Assembly: GCF_029894335.1 (NCBI RefSeq)
Contig: NZ_JARXZC010000030.1
Location: forward strand, 33,662-97,661
DNA length: 64,000 nucleotides
Source: Kitasatospora sp. MAP5-34
Lineage (GTDB): Bacteria; Actinomycetota; Actinomycetes; Streptomycetales; Streptomycetaceae
Direction of reading: 5' to 3'
Under the pieces are notes generated by a model, which was not told the DNA's origin, made no database searches, and saw only the letters and a program-made list of their open reading frames with translations. The stretch's first letter is position 1. The number at the start of each line of letters is the position of its first letter. This document shows, piece after piece, positions 44,462 through 52,307 of this stretch. Position numbers and translations under genes: made by a program.

Positions 44462-44732
44462 GTGCCGTCCTCTCCACTCCACCGACTGAGACTTGCCGAG
44501 ACTTCCCGAGCAAGTCCTGAAAGACCTACGCGTAAGACCTACCGGGACCGAACCGAGCTGCCACCTGGGCCTGCGCGCCCCCGCGCGCAGCGTACGCCCC
44601 TCGGGCATGCAGAAGTCTCCCCTCCGAGCCCCACCGCGCGGTAGCGTGGTGATCAGACTGCCGGTCAGCCCGCTCCCGTCCCCTGGGCCGTCCCGGCGGC
44701 AAGCGCCGCATCCAGCCGCCTGGAGGTCCCCC

Positions 44733-44966
44733 GTGATACAGGCCTACATCCTGATCCAGACCGAGGTGGGCAAGGCCACGGCCGTGGCCCGTTCCATCTC
44801 GCAAATCAACGGCGTCCTGCTCGCCGAGGACGTCACCGGGCCGTACGACGTGATCGTGCGCGCCGAGGCCGAGACCGTGGACGACCTGGGCCGGCTGGTG
44901 GTCGCCCAGGTCCAGCAGGTCGAGGGAATCACCCGGACGCTGACCTGTCCGGTGGTGCACCTGTAA
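44733..44966 (+). CDS. Stand-alone Lrp/AsnC ligand-binding (RAM) domain protein
   Basis: 77 aa. VIQAYILIQTEVGKATAVARSISQINGVLLAEDVTGPYDVIVRAEAETVDDLGRLVVAQVQQVEGITRTLTCPVV is a complete RAM/ACT-like domain with no helix-turn-helix. Such stand-alone modules oligomerise and bind amino acids, possibly modulating full-length Lrp proteins. Start GTG 44733 with GGAGG 6 nt upstream. Divergent from thiL over 271 bp. Confidence 0.9.
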   Translation: MIQAYILIQTEVGKATAVARSISQINGVLLAEDVTGPYDVIVRAEAETVDDLGRLVVAQVQQVEGITRTLTCPVVHL

Positions 44967-45000
44967 GAGCGCCCGCCAGCCCCCTACCGGCGGACGCTCT
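44966..45000 (+). terminator. Hairpin terminator of the RAM-domain gene
   Basis: AGAGCGCCCGCC and GGCGGACGCTCT pair over 11 of 12 positions (one C/A mismatch); the left arm begins at the last base of the stop codon. Almost the same stem as the proS terminator. Confidence 0.78.
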
Positions 45001-45021
45001 AGGCCCCGATACGATCGGCGG

Positions 45022-45531
45022 ATGGCCTGGTTCCCCGTTCTCAGCTCGCTGCCCGCCCCCGTGCGGTGGGCGGCACCCCCGGCCGTCCTGCTGGGCGGGC
45101 TCGGGCTGCTGATCGGCGGCTGGACGGGGTCGTCCGACCGGATCGCCCCGCCGGTGCCCAAGGCGAGCCAGGCCGGGTTCTGCGCGGCGCTCGGCAAGGC
45201 ACTGCCGCAGAGCGTGCTGGGCCACCGCCGCGCGGACCCGTCACCCGCCTCGCCGTACACCGCGGCCTGGAGCAGCTTGCCGCGTACCGTGCTGCGCTGC
45301 GGCGTGCCCCGGCCGGAGTACCTGAACAAGGACATGGCCGCCCTGGCGCCCGAGATCAACGACGTGCAGTGGGGCATGGGTTCGGACGGCGCGGGCGGGT
45401 ACCGCTTCGTCACCACACTGCGCAAGGTCTACGTCGAGGTGACGGTCCCGAAGGGCGCCTACCCGAACTACGCCGACCCGCTCAGCTCGCTCACCGACGC
45501 GATCAAGGCCACCATCCCCGACGGACTGTGA
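45022..45531 (+). CDS. DUF3515 family protein
   Basis: 169 aa secreted or lipoprotein-like: a hydrophobic segment (WAAPPAVLLGGLGLLIGGW, about 16-34), then FCAALGKALPQSVLGHRRADPSPASPYTAAWSSLPRTVLRCGVPRPEYL, a Trp/Cys-containing core typical of the family. Two Cys (about 54 and 92) could form a disulfide outside the cell. No function known. Ends in copy 4 of the dispersed repeat, convergent with ddl. Confidence 0.85.
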   Translation: MAWFPVLSSLPAPVRWAAPPAVLLGGLGLLIGGWTGSSDRIAPPVPKASQAGFCAALGKALPQSVLGHRRADPSPASPYTAAWSSLPRTVLRCGVPRPEYLNKDMAALAPEINDVQWGMGSDGAGGYRFVTTLRKVYVEVTVPKGAYPNYADPLSSLTDAIKATIPDGL

Positions 45532-45617
45532 CTGTCAGGGCCAACCCCCAGGGGCGCGGGGAACTGCGCGCCACGGTGCACCTACGTAGTGCCCTGACAG
45601 TACAGTTCCCCGCGCCC
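45531..45617. repeat. Dispersed inverted repeat, copy 4 (interleaved arms)
   Basis: Two perfect inverted repeats interlock: ACTGTCAGGGC (45531-45541) with GCCCTGACAGT (45591-45601), and GGGCGCGGGGAACTG (45552-45566) with CAGTTCCCCGCGCCC (45603-45617). The order a-b-a'-b' allows either hairpin or a pseudoknot. It begins within the DUF3515 stop codon and ends 12 nt from the ddl stop. Confidence 0.85.
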
Positions 45618-45628
45618 TCCCGGAGGTC

Positions 45629-46780
45629 TCAGCGCAGGCCGGTCGAGCGCCGCAAGGCAGCCTGCAGCAGGCGGTCGATCAGCTCGGCGTACGGCAGCCC
45701 GCTGGCCTCCCACATCTTCGGGTAGGCCGAGATCGGGGTGAAGCCGGGCATCGTGTTGATCTCGTTGACCACCCAGCTGCCGTCGGTGAGCCGGAAGAAG
45801 TCCACCCGGGCCAGGCCCTCGCAGCCGAGCGCCTCGAAGGCGGCGACGGCCTGACGCCGGATCTCGGCGGTGTCGTCCGCGTCGAGTTCGGCGGGGATGC
45901 GCACCTCGGACGAGTCGATGTACTTCGCCTCGAAGTCGTAGAACTCGTAACCGCCGCCGACCAGCACCTCGGCCGGCACGCTGGCGCGCGGGCCGTCCTC
46001 GAACTCCAGCACCGCGCACTCGATCTCGCGGCCCTCGACACCCCGCTCGACGATCACCTTGGGGTCGTGGCGGCGGGCCTCGTCGATCGCGGTGTCCAGG
46101 TCGGCGAGGTCCTTGACCTTGGTGATGCCGATGCTGGAGCCGGCCCGGCAGGGCTTGACGAAGAGCGGCAGGCCGAGCGCGGCGATCCGGGTGCGGGCGG
46201 CGGCGCGGCCCTCCTCGGTCTCCCAGTCGCGCTTCACCACGGTGTAGGAGCCGACGCCGATGCCGTGCGACTCCAGGATCCGCTTGGTGAACTCCTTGTC
46301 CATGCCGACCGCGCTGGCCAGCACGCCGGAGCCGACGTACGGGACGCCGGAGAGCTCCAGGAGGCCCTGCAGCGTGCCGTCCTCACCCCAGGGGCCGTGC
46401 AGCAGCGGCAGCACCACGTCCACCTCGCCGAGCGCCTTGGGCGCGGCGCCGGGCTCGCTCCAGACCACCTCACGGCTGGCCGGGCTGCCGGGCAGGGCGA
46501 CCTGGCCCTCGGTGGACCCGGCGATGCCGTCCACGTCGGGCAGCTTGCCGTCGGTGATGGACATCCGGGCCGGATCGTCGTCGACCAGGGCCCAGCGGCC
46601 CTCGTGGGTGATGCCGATCGGCAGCACCTCGTACTTGCTGCGGTCGATGGACCGAAGCACGCTCGCGGCCGTGGAGACCGAGATGCCGTGTTCGGAGCTG
46701 CGACCGCCGAAGACGATCGCGACGCGCGGCTTTGCGGCGCCCGAAGCGCCCGGGTTCGGGGAGGTCTGTTCGATGCTCAT
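45629..46780 (-). CDS. ddl: D-alanine-D-alanine ligase
   Basis: Forms D-Ala-D-Ala for peptidoglycan. 383 aa: KPRVAIVFGGRSSEHGISVSTAASVL, LPLLHGPWGEDGTLQGLLELSGVPYVGSGVLASAVGMDKEFTKRIL, LPLFVKPCRAGSSIGITKV, REIECAVLEFEDG, and LARVDFFRLTDGSWVVNEINTMPGFTPISAYPKMW. EINTMPG holds the Mg ligands; Tyr in the ligase loop (EFYDFEAKYI) fits D-Ala rather than D-lactate specificity. Start ATG 46780; the ribosome site is weak. Confidence 0.97.
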   Translation of the reverse strand: MSIEQTSPNPGASGAAKPRVAIVFGGRSSEHGISVSTAASVLRSIDRSKYEVLPIGITHEGRWALVDDDPARMSITDGKLPDVDGIAGSTEGQVALPGSPASREVVWSEPGAAPKALGEVDVVLPLLHGPWGEDGTLQGLLELSGVPYVGSGVLASAVGMDKEFTKRILESHGIGVGSYTVVKRDWETEEGRAAARTRIAALGLPLFVKPCRAGSSIGITKVKDLADLDTAIDEARRHDPKVIVERGVEGREIECAVLEFEDGPRASVPAEVLVGGGYEFYDFEAKYIDSSEVRIPAELDADDTAEIRRQAVAAFEALGCEGLARVDFFRLTDGSWVVNEINTMPGFTPISAYPKMWEASGLPYAELIDRLLQAALRRSTGLR

Positions 46781-46824
46781 ATCGCGTTTGAGACTACCGT
46801 GAGCCCATTGTCGGTTCCGCAAGC

Positions 46825-46863
46825 AGGCAACCGGGTCACCAGCTCAGGGGCGCGAGGCTCTGC
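46825..46863. repeat. Degenerate half copy of the dispersed repeat
   Basis: AGGCAACCGGGTCACCA (46825-46841) then CAGGGGCGCGAGGCTCTGC (46845-46863) matches the left half and 5' flank of copy 3 (35993 onward) but has no right arm. It abuts the gpsA stop. Confidence 0.6.
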
Positions 46864-47865
46864 CTAACGGCGTTCGGGCTTCGCCGAGCGGGCCATCAGG
46901 GTGGCCAGGGCCTCCTGAGTGGGGCGGCCGTTGTGCACCACGTCGACCACCGCCTCGACGATCGGCATGTCGACGCCGTTGCGCCGGGCGAGGTCGAGCA
47001 CCGACTCGCAGGACTTCACTCCTTCGGCGGTCTGCTTGGTCGCGGCGATGGTCTCCGCCAGCGACATCCCACGCCCGAGGTTGGTGCCGAAGGTGTGGTT
47101 GCGGGAGAGCGGCGAGGAGCAGGTCGCGACCAGGTCGCCCATCCCGGCGAGCCCGGCGAAGGTGTACGGGTCGGCGCCGAGCGCCAGCCCGAGCCGGGTG
47201 GTCTCGGCCAGTCCACGGGTGATCAGGGTGGCCTTGGTGTTGTCGCCCAGGCCCATGCCGTCGGCCATGCCGACCGCCAGCCCGATCACGTTCTTGACCG
47301 CGCCGCCGAGTTCGCAGCCGACCACGTCGGTGTTGGTGTACGGGCGGAAGTACGGGGTGTGGCAGGCCTTCTGGAGCCGCTTGGCGACCGCCTCGTCCGC
47401 GCAGGCGACCACGCTCGCGGCGGGCTGGCGGTTGGCGATCTCCATGGCCAGGTTGGGGCCGCTGACCACCGCGACGCGCTCCGGGCCGACGCCGGCGACC
47501 TCCTGGATGACCTCGCTCATCCGCTTGGCGGTACCGAGTTCGATGCCCTTCATCAGGCTCACCAGGACCGTCTCGGGCCCGACCAGCGGCGCCCAGGCGG
47601 CGAGGTTCTCCCGCAGCGTCTGCGAGGGCACCGCGAGCACGGCGAAGTCCGCGCCGGCCAGCGCGGTGGCGGGGTCGGTGGTCGCGCAGACGCGGTCCGA
47701 GAGCGTCACGTGCGGCAGGTAGTCCGGGTTGGCATGGGTCTCGTTGATCGCGTCGACCAGCTCCTTGCGGCGGCCCCAGAGGGTCACCTCGCAGCCGGCG
47801 TCGGCCAGGATCATCGCGAATGCGGTACCCCAGGAACCCGTCCCGAAGACGGCGCAGCGGGTCAC
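46864..47865 (-). CDS. gpsA: Glycerol-3-phosphate dehydrogenase [NAD(P)+]
   Basis: Makes sn-glycerol-3-phosphate for phospholipids. 333 aa: CAVFGTGSWGTAFAMILADAG (dinucleotide fold), LVSLMKGIELGTAKRMSEVI, VVSGPNLAMEIANRQPAA, ELGGAVKNVIGLAVGMADGMGLGDNTKATLITRGLAE (catalytic Lys), and GLAGMGDLVATCSSPLSRNHTFG. The GTG start overlaps the plsC stop by 4 nt (GTGA). Confidence 0.97.
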   Translation of the reverse strand: MTRCAVFGTGSWGTAFAMILADAGCEVTLWGRRKELVDAINETHANPDYLPHVTLSDRVCATTDPATALAGADFAVLAVPSQTLRENLAAWAPLVGPETVLVSLMKGIELGTAKRMSEVIQEVAGVGPERVAVVSGPNLAMEIANRQPAASVVACADEAVAKRLQKACHTPYFRPYTNTDVVGCELGGAVKNVIGLAVGMADGMGLGDNTKATLITRGLAETTRLGLALGADPYTFAGLAGMGDLVATCSSPLSRNHTFGTNLGRGMSLAETIAATKQTAEGVKSCESVLDLARRNGVDMPIVEAVVDVVHNGRPTQEALATLMARSAKPERR

Positions 47866-48719
47866 TTGGAGTTCTCCTCGGGGGTCATACCTTCGTACTT
47901 ATGTTTTTTCGTGCGGTCATTCGTGCCCGGGCCTGCGGCCCGGTCGCCCTTGGCCTCGGCGGCCTCGCCCCGGAGGCGGGACGCCTGCCGCATGTCGTAG
48001 CGCACGGCGGGCGGCTGCTCCTGCCGGATGCCCGCCAGGACCTCGGTGATCGCGGCCATGATGTCCTCGGTCGCGTCCTTGAGCACCTGGGCGGTGATCT
48101 CGTGGCCCTGGTACTTGCTCAGGTCCACCGGCGGGCCGGCCGCCACCGTCACCCGGTGCCGGGGGAAGAGGTTGAACCTACCCTTCCCGCCGCGCCCGTA
48201 GGGCGGGATGATCTCGTGCGCCCCCCAGTGCGCGACCGGGATGACCGGCGCGCCGGTCACCAGTGCGACCCGGGCGGCGCCGGTCTTGCCGGTCATCGGC
48301 CAGAGGTCCGGATCCCGGGTGAGCGTGCCCTCGGGGTAGAACTGCACGCACTCGCCGCTGTCGATCGCCTCGATCGCGGCCCGGAAGGCCTGCGCGGCGT
48401 CGGTCGAGTCCCGGAACACCGGGATCTGGCCGGTCCTGCGCAGCATGAAGCCGATGAACGGCACCGAGAACACCGAGGACTTGCCCAGCATCCGGGGCGG
48501 CCGCCCGCTGTTGTACTGCCAGTGCGCGTAGATCAGGGGGTCGATCAGGGAGTTGTGGTTGACCACTGTCAGGAACCCTCCCCGCTCGGGCAGGTGCTCC
48601 CAACCATGCCAGTCCGGCTTCACCAGGGCGGTGGTGACCGGCTTCACGAGCACGGCCGCGAAGCGGTACCAGATCCCGTAGTCGGCGTTGCCGAACCTGG
48701 CGTACGAGCGGCGGGCCAC
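47862..48719 (-). CDS. plsC: 1-acyl-sn-glycerol-3-phosphate acyltransferase
   Basis: Second acylation of phosphatidic acid synthesis. 285 aa: VVNHNSLIDPLIY is the catalytic NHxxxxD box, GQIPVFRDSTDAAQAF and VQFYPEGTLTRDPDLWPMTGKTGAARVAL are the substrate motifs. Lys/Asp/Glu-rich C-terminal tail. Start GTG 48719 with GAGGAGGAG 5 nt upstream. Coupled to gpsA: together glycerol-3-phosphate supply and acylation. Confidence 0.93.
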   Translation of the reverse strand: MARRSYARFGNADYGIWYRFAAVLVKPVTTALVKPDWHGWEHLPERGGFLTVVNHNSLIDPLIYAHWQYNSGRPPRMLGKSSVFSVPFIGFMLRRTGQIPVFRDSTDAAQAFRAAIEAIDSGECVQFYPEGTLTRDPDLWPMTGKTGAARVALVTGAPVIPVAHWGAHEIIPPYGRGGKGRFNLFPRHRVTVAAGPPVDLSKYQGHEITAQVLKDATEDIMAAITEVLAGIRQEQPPAVRYDMRQASRLRGEAAEAKGDRAAGPGTNDRTKKHKYEGMTPEENSK

Positions 48720-48940
48720 CCCAGCTCCTCCTCATCCGGTGCGGCACCCGGGGTGCCGCGGCATCAGTCACGCAGGTCGGTCGCCCGGGGCCGGTCGCAG
48801 CGACCGGATCGGGCGCCGACCAGTCTCGCCCGTGGGCTCGCCGACTGTCGAGCGCGCTACCCGAAGGCCGGGCGCAAGTGATCAATCGCACGCCGACCCG
48901 GATGGCGCGACCTGGCGAGGGCTCAGGCGTCGGCGCCACA

Positions 48941-49651
48941 ATGGCGCCGATGACCCAGGACACGGTACGCCCCGCCGAGCCCCCCGCGCCCGTACCCACC
49001 GCCGCGCGCGGCGGGTGGTCGCTCGTCCTGCCGGTGAAGCCGCTGGCGCTCGCGAAGAGCCGGCTCGGTCCGTTCGCCGGTGCGCGGCGGCCCGAGCTGG
49101 CGTTGGCCTTCGCGCTGGACACCGTCACGGCGGCACTGGCCTGCCCGCTGGTCGGCCGGGTCCTGGTGGTAACTCAGGACACCTGCGCCGCACGGCAGTT
49201 GGCCCGACTGGGCGCGGTGGTGGTCGACGGCGAACCCGACGGCGGCCTCAACCCGGCACTCGCCCACGGCGCCGAGTACGCCCGCCGGATCGCGCCGCGC
49301 GCGCCGCTCGCGGTGCTCTCCGCGGACCTGCCCGCGCTGCGGCCCGCCGAACTGGCCCGGGTGCTGGGCGCGGTGCCCCCGGCCGGGCGCGCCTTCCTCG
49401 CGGACACCCCCGGGATCGGCACCACCCTGCTCGCCTGCTCCCCCGGCGCCCGGCTGGGCCCGGCCTTCGGCGGCGGCTCCCGCGCCCGGCACGCGGCGGG
49501 CGGCGCGTACGAGATCGGGCTGCCCGACGTCCCCTCCGTCCGCCGCGACGTGGACACCGGCGCCGACCTCGCCGAGGCCCTCGCCCTGGGCGTCGGCCCG
49601 CACACGGCGGCGGTGTCGGCCCTCGTGCGGCCCCTGGGACAACGGTCCTGA
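48941..49651 (+). CDS. cofC: 2-phospho-L-lactate / PEP guanylyltransferase (CofC/FbiD)
   Basis: Activates the lactyl or enolpyruvyl phosphate precursor of coenzyme F420 with GTP. About 236 aa: WSLVLPVKPLALAKSRLGPFAGARRPELALAFALDTVTAAL (nucleotide-binding loop), VVDGEPDGGLNPALAHG, LAVLSADLPALRPAEL (metal-binding DLP) and FLADTPGIGTTLLACSPG, FGGGSRARH. Start uncertain between ATG 48941 and ATG 48950; neither has a clear ribosome site. Divergent from plsC. Confidence 0.9.
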   Translation: MAPMTQDTVRPAEPPAPVPTAARGGWSLVLPVKPLALAKSRLGPFAGARRPELALAFALDTVTAALACPLVGRVLVVTQDTCAARQLARLGAVVVDGEPDGGLNPALAHGAEYARRIAPRAPLAVLSADLPALRPAELARVLGAVPPAGRAFLADTPGIGTTLLACSPGARLGPAFGGGSRARHAAGGAYEIGLPDVPSVRRDVDTGADLAEALALGVGPHTAAVSALVRPLGQRS

Positions 49652-49655
49652 TCGG

Positions 49656-49661
49656 TATGCT
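49656..49661 (+). promoter_or_regulatory. Candidate -10 box for a leaderless transcript
   Basis: TATGCT lies 6 bp upstream of the ATG at 49668 and no ribosome site precedes that ATG. This is the geometry of actinobacterial leaderless promoters. No convincing -35. Confidence 0.4.
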
Positions 49662-49667
49662 GCTGGC

Positions 49668-49889
49668 ATGCAGGCCACCGCGTTCACTTACGACCCCGAC
49701 ACCCGCGCGGGTTCCGTGCTGCTCGACGACGGCACGCCCGTCCCGTTCGACGCGGCCGCGTTCGACGCCGGGGGCCTGCGGCTGCTCCGGCCGGGGCAGC
49801 GGGTGCGGATCCGCACCGAAGGCGACGGGGACGCCCGCCGGGTGGTCTTCCTGACCCTGCAGACCTTCCCGGACCCGGGCGAGCTCTGA
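49668..49889 (+). CDS. Small beta-rich protein, possibly cold-shock/OB-like
   Basis: 73 aa: MQATAFTYDPDTRAGSVLLDDGTPVPFDAAAFDAGGLRLLRPGQRVRIRTEGDGDARRVVFLTLQTFPDP. The alternating strand pattern, G-S-V-L-L-D-D-G-T and R-P-G-Q-R-V-R, resembles a cold-shock/S1-type OB fold, but the RNP motifs are not evident. Starts 16 nt after cofC; probably real by its high GC3 codons. Confidence 0.72.
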   Translation: MQATAFTYDPDTRAGSVLLDDGTPVPFDAAAFDAGGLRLLRPGQRVRIRTEGDGDARRVVFLTLQTFPDPGEL

Positions 49890-49923
49890 GCCCGACCGCG
49901 CCAGGCCCGCTCCGCTCTAGGCC

Positions 49924-50220
49924 CTAGGCCCGCTCCGGAGTGACCCGGACCGCGTGCGACCGGCCCGCCATCGCGAAGCTGAGCGTCAACTCACCGTCCC
50001 GCTCCAGGAAGGCCTCGACCCGCTCGACCGCCCCTGGGCCGAAGAAGTACCGGTAGGCCTCGTACTGGGTCCACCCGAGCGGCAGCACCCGCAGCGCCTC
50101 CCAGAGGGCCGCCAGCGCGTCCGGGAGGCGGCTGAAGGTGGCCGGCTCGGTGATCCCCTCGATGGAGACGGTGATGGGCGGGCCGGGCTTCGCGCCGTCC
50201 GTGGGCCTAGAGCTGCTCAC
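49924..50220 (-). CDS. Tiny unknown protein B of a GntR-linked pair
   Basis: 98 aa: MSSSRPTDGAKPGPPITVSIEGITEPATFSRLPDALAALWEALRVLPLGWTQYEAYRYFFGPGAVERVEAFLERDGELTLSF. No known domain recognised. GTG start, overlapping the end of the upstream small gene by 14 nt, so co-translated with it. Function unknown. Confidence 0.7.
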   Translation of the reverse strand: MSSSRPTDGAKPGPPITVSIEGITEPATFSRLPDALAALWEALRVLPLGWTQYEAYRYFFGPGAVERVEAFLERDGELTLSFAMAGRSHAVRVTPERA

Positions 50221-50467
50221 TGCTGGAACTCTCCTGCTCCTGGTCGAATTCGGCCCAGACGCTCTGCGCCGTGTGCGTGTAGTGGTGCCCGTAGCGGTCC
50301 GCGCCGGCCAGGGCGGCGATCACCTTCAGCTGGTTCTCCACCGGGAGCCCCTGGGGCAACGCCACCTCCACCCGGTAACCGCCGCCCGGGCGGAGGCGGA
50401 CGCGCGCCCGCGTCCCGGCGGCCCTGGCAAGGCGGTTCGCCACGTCAAACACCCTGGTGCTTCGCAC
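50207..50467 (-). CDS. Tiny unknown protein A of a GntR-linked pair
   Basis: 86 aa: MRSTRVFDVANRLARAAGTRARVRLRPGGGYRVEVALPQGLPVENQLKVIAALAGADRYGHHYTHTAQSVWAEF, basic N-terminus and Ser/Glu-rich end. GTG 50467 has GGGGAGAG 7 nt upstream. Divergent from a GntR regulator across an AT-rich 140-bp region, so probably repressed by it. No family recognised. Confidence 0.72.
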   Translation of the reverse strand: MRSTRVFDVANRLARAAGTRARVRLRPGGGYRVEVALPQGLPVENQLKVIAALAGADRYGHHYTHTAQSVWAEFDQEQESSSSEQL

Positions 50468-50506
50468 GCAACGACTCTCCCCGCGAGCGGTCGATCACGG
50501 AACGTG

Positions 50507-50543
50507 AATCTAAGTAATTAGATTCCACCTGATGCATTAGATT
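50507..50543. promoter_or_regulatory. Putative GntR operator
   Basis: AATCTAA-GTAA-TTAGATT is a perfect 7-bp inverted repeat (50507-50524); a third half-site TTAGATT follows at 50537-50543. A TTGACA hexamer for minus-strand transcription overlaps the region (50548-50543). It is strikingly AT-rich for this genome and lies midway between divergent genes, the usual place for autoregulated GntR control. Confidence 0.62.
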
Positions 50544-50607
50544 GTCAACGCTGAATCACCCGCCCTGTCGCATCGGCAGGGATCGTGCCTGCCGCCGGGA
50601 GAGCCAG

Positions 50608-51402
50608 ATGCGCTCAGAAGAGCACCCGTACCTGCGGATCGCTGACGAGCTGCGCAACCGAATCGCCCAGGGCGACTGGAAGCTGGGCGAGCGGCTGCCC
50701 TCCCGTAAGCAGCTCGCCATGGCCTACGGAGTCGGCGCGAACGTGCTGCAGCGAGCACAGCAGCTGCTGATCACCGAAGGGCTGCTGGAGGGTCGCGCAG
50801 GCTCGGGCACGTACGTCCGGAAGCCGACCGCGCGCCGCCTGATGCTCCGCTCCCGCCATCTCGGGCTGCACAGCTCCACGCACTTCCACGCCGACTTCGG
50901 CAAGTACGACTCGCTCGGGACCTGGGAGGCGCACAGCAACGTCCGGACCGAGGCGTCGCCCAGGATCGCCGGCCGGCTCGGCCTCGAACCGGGCGAGCTG
51001 GTGGTGCACACCACGTACGAGTTCCTGATCGACAGCCAGCCGGTCCAGCTCGCCAACAGCTGGGAGCCGTTGGCGATCACCCTCGGCTCGCCGGTGCTGA
51101 TGCCCGAACTCGGGCCGCTGGCAGGCCGGGGAGTGGTCGAGCGGATGGCCGCGATCGGCGTCCAGGTGGACTCCGCCGTGGAGAGCCCGCGTCCGGCCCG
51201 GGCCACCGTGAAACAGGCATTGGTGCTCGGGATCTCGGCGGGCGATCTGCTGACGCTGGTCGAGCGGACCTATTTCGACGTGGACGGCCGCGCGGTGGAG
51301 ACCGCCGACATCGTCATTCCCGATGCGCGCTGGAAGGTCAGGTACGAGCTCCCGGTCGAACGCCCGGAGCGACAGGCGTACCCGTCGGACGGGACGGTCT
51401 GA
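50608..51402 (+). CDS. GntR-family regulator (HutC/UTRA type)
   Basis: 264 aa. Winged helix at EHPYLRIADELRNRIAQGDWKLGERLPSRKQLAMAYGVGANVLQRAQQLLITEGLLEGRAGSGTYVRKP (about 5-74), then a UTRA effector domain (PGELVVHTTYEFLIDSQPVQLANSWEPLAIT, LGISAGDLLTLVERTYFDVDGRAVETADIVIP). Start ATG 50608 with GGGAGAG upstream; ATG-like starts above are not supported. Effector unknown; likely regulates the divergent tiny genes and itself. Confidence 0.9.
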   Translation: MRSEEHPYLRIADELRNRIAQGDWKLGERLPSRKQLAMAYGVGANVLQRAQQLLITEGLLEGRAGSGTYVRKPTARRLMLRSRHLGLHSSTHFHADFGKYDSLGTWEAHSNVRTEASPRIAGRLGLEPGELVVHTTYEFLIDSQPVQLANSWEPLAITLGSPVLMPELGPLAGRGVVERMAAIGVQVDSAVESPRPARATVKQALVLGISAGDLLTLVERTYFDVDGRAVETADIVIPDARWKVRYELPVERPERQAYPSDGTV

Positions 51403-51455
51403 CGGTCCGGTCGGACAGGCCGGTCGGACGGGCCGTGAATCCCCCGGCCGCGAAA

Positions 51456-51524
51456 GAGCCGTGGCGACTCGCACCGGGGGTCTTCCAAAGGATGGAGCAC
51501 CCGGAGTGCGAGCCGCCACGGCTC
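51456..51524. terminator. Bidirectional terminator between gntR and hupS
   Basis: Arms GAGCCGTGGCGACTCGCA (51456-51473) and TGCGAGCCGCCACGGCTC (51507-51524) pair with one mismatch over 18 bp, with a partly paired 33-nt loop. Convergent genes on both sides. Confidence 0.82.
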
Positions 51525-51564
51525 ACGGCCGCAGCGCGGCCGTCGACTGAAGAAACCGCCGAAC

Positions 51565-52257
51565 CTACTTGGCGGTGGACTTGCGCGCGGTGGTCTTGCG
51601 CGTGGTCGTCTTCTTCGCCGGAGCGGTCTTCTTGACCGCGGTCGCCTTCTTCGCGGCGACGGCCTTCTTGACCGCCGGAGTCGCGGCGACGGTCTTCTTG
51701 ACCGCCGTCGCCTTCTTCGCGGTGGTGGCCTTCTTGACCGCCGGAGTGGCGGCCACGGTCTTCTTGACCGCCGTCGCCTTCTTGACCGCCGTGGTCTTCT
51801 TCGCGGCGGTGGCGGTGGTCTTCTTCGCGACCGTCTTCTTGGCGGCGGCCGGGGCGGCGGCGGCAGCGGTGGCGGACCGCTTGGTGGCGGCGCGCTTGAC
51901 GGCAGCGGTGGTACCGCTCTTACCAGGGGTGAGCGAGCCCTTGGGGGCCTTCTTCACCGAGGGGCCCTCCTTCGGCAGCTTCTTGCTGCCGCTGACCAGG
52001 TCCTTGAAACCCTGGCCGGGGCGGAAGCGAGGCACCGAGGTCTTCTTGACCTTGACCTTCTCGCCGGTCTGCGGGTTGCGGGCGAAGCGCGCGGAGCGCT
52101 CCACCTTTTCGAAGGTGCCGAAGCCGGTGACCGACACCCGGTCACCCGCCACAACGGCACGCACCATGGTGTCGAGCACTGCGTCGACGGCCTCTGCGGC
52201 AGCCTTGCGACCGCCCAGCTGCTCGGCCACCGCTTCGACAAGCTGAGCCTTGTTCAC
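51565..52257 (-). CDS. hupS: HU-family nucleoid protein with Lys/Ala-rich tail (HupS)
   Basis: Nucleoid-associated protein; HupS of Streptomyces compacts spore DNA. 230 aa: HU fold MNKAQLVEAVAEQLGGRKAAAEAVDAVLDTMVRAVVAGDRVSVTGFGTFEKVERSARFARNPQTGEKVKVKKTSVPRFRPGQGFKDLVSG, then about 135 residues of histone-H1-like KKATAVKK, AATPAVKK and AKK repeats. Start GTG 52257. The repetitive tail is reflected in imperfect DNA repeats (51640-51800), which may vary in number between strains. Confidence 0.96.
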   Translation of the reverse strand: MNKAQLVEAVAEQLGGRKAAAEAVDAVLDTMVRAVVAGDRVSVTGFGTFEKVERSARFARNPQTGEKVKVKKTSVPRFRPGQGFKDLVSGSKKLPKEGPSVKKAPKGSLTPGKSGTTAAVKRAATKRSATAAAAAPAAAKKTVAKKTTATAAKKTTAVKKATAVKKTVAATPAVKKATTAKKATAVKKTVAATPAVKKAVAAKKATAVKKTAPAKKTTTRKTTARKSTAK

Positions 52258-52307
52258 GTCTTCCCCTTCGGAAACGGGCGCCGGATGATTCCATCCGTTC
52301 ATTTCGC

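Noticed and set aside
51640..51840. Regular repeats resembling a CRISPR or minisatellite
   Set aside because: They encode the Lys/Ala repeats of HupS in one continuous frame.
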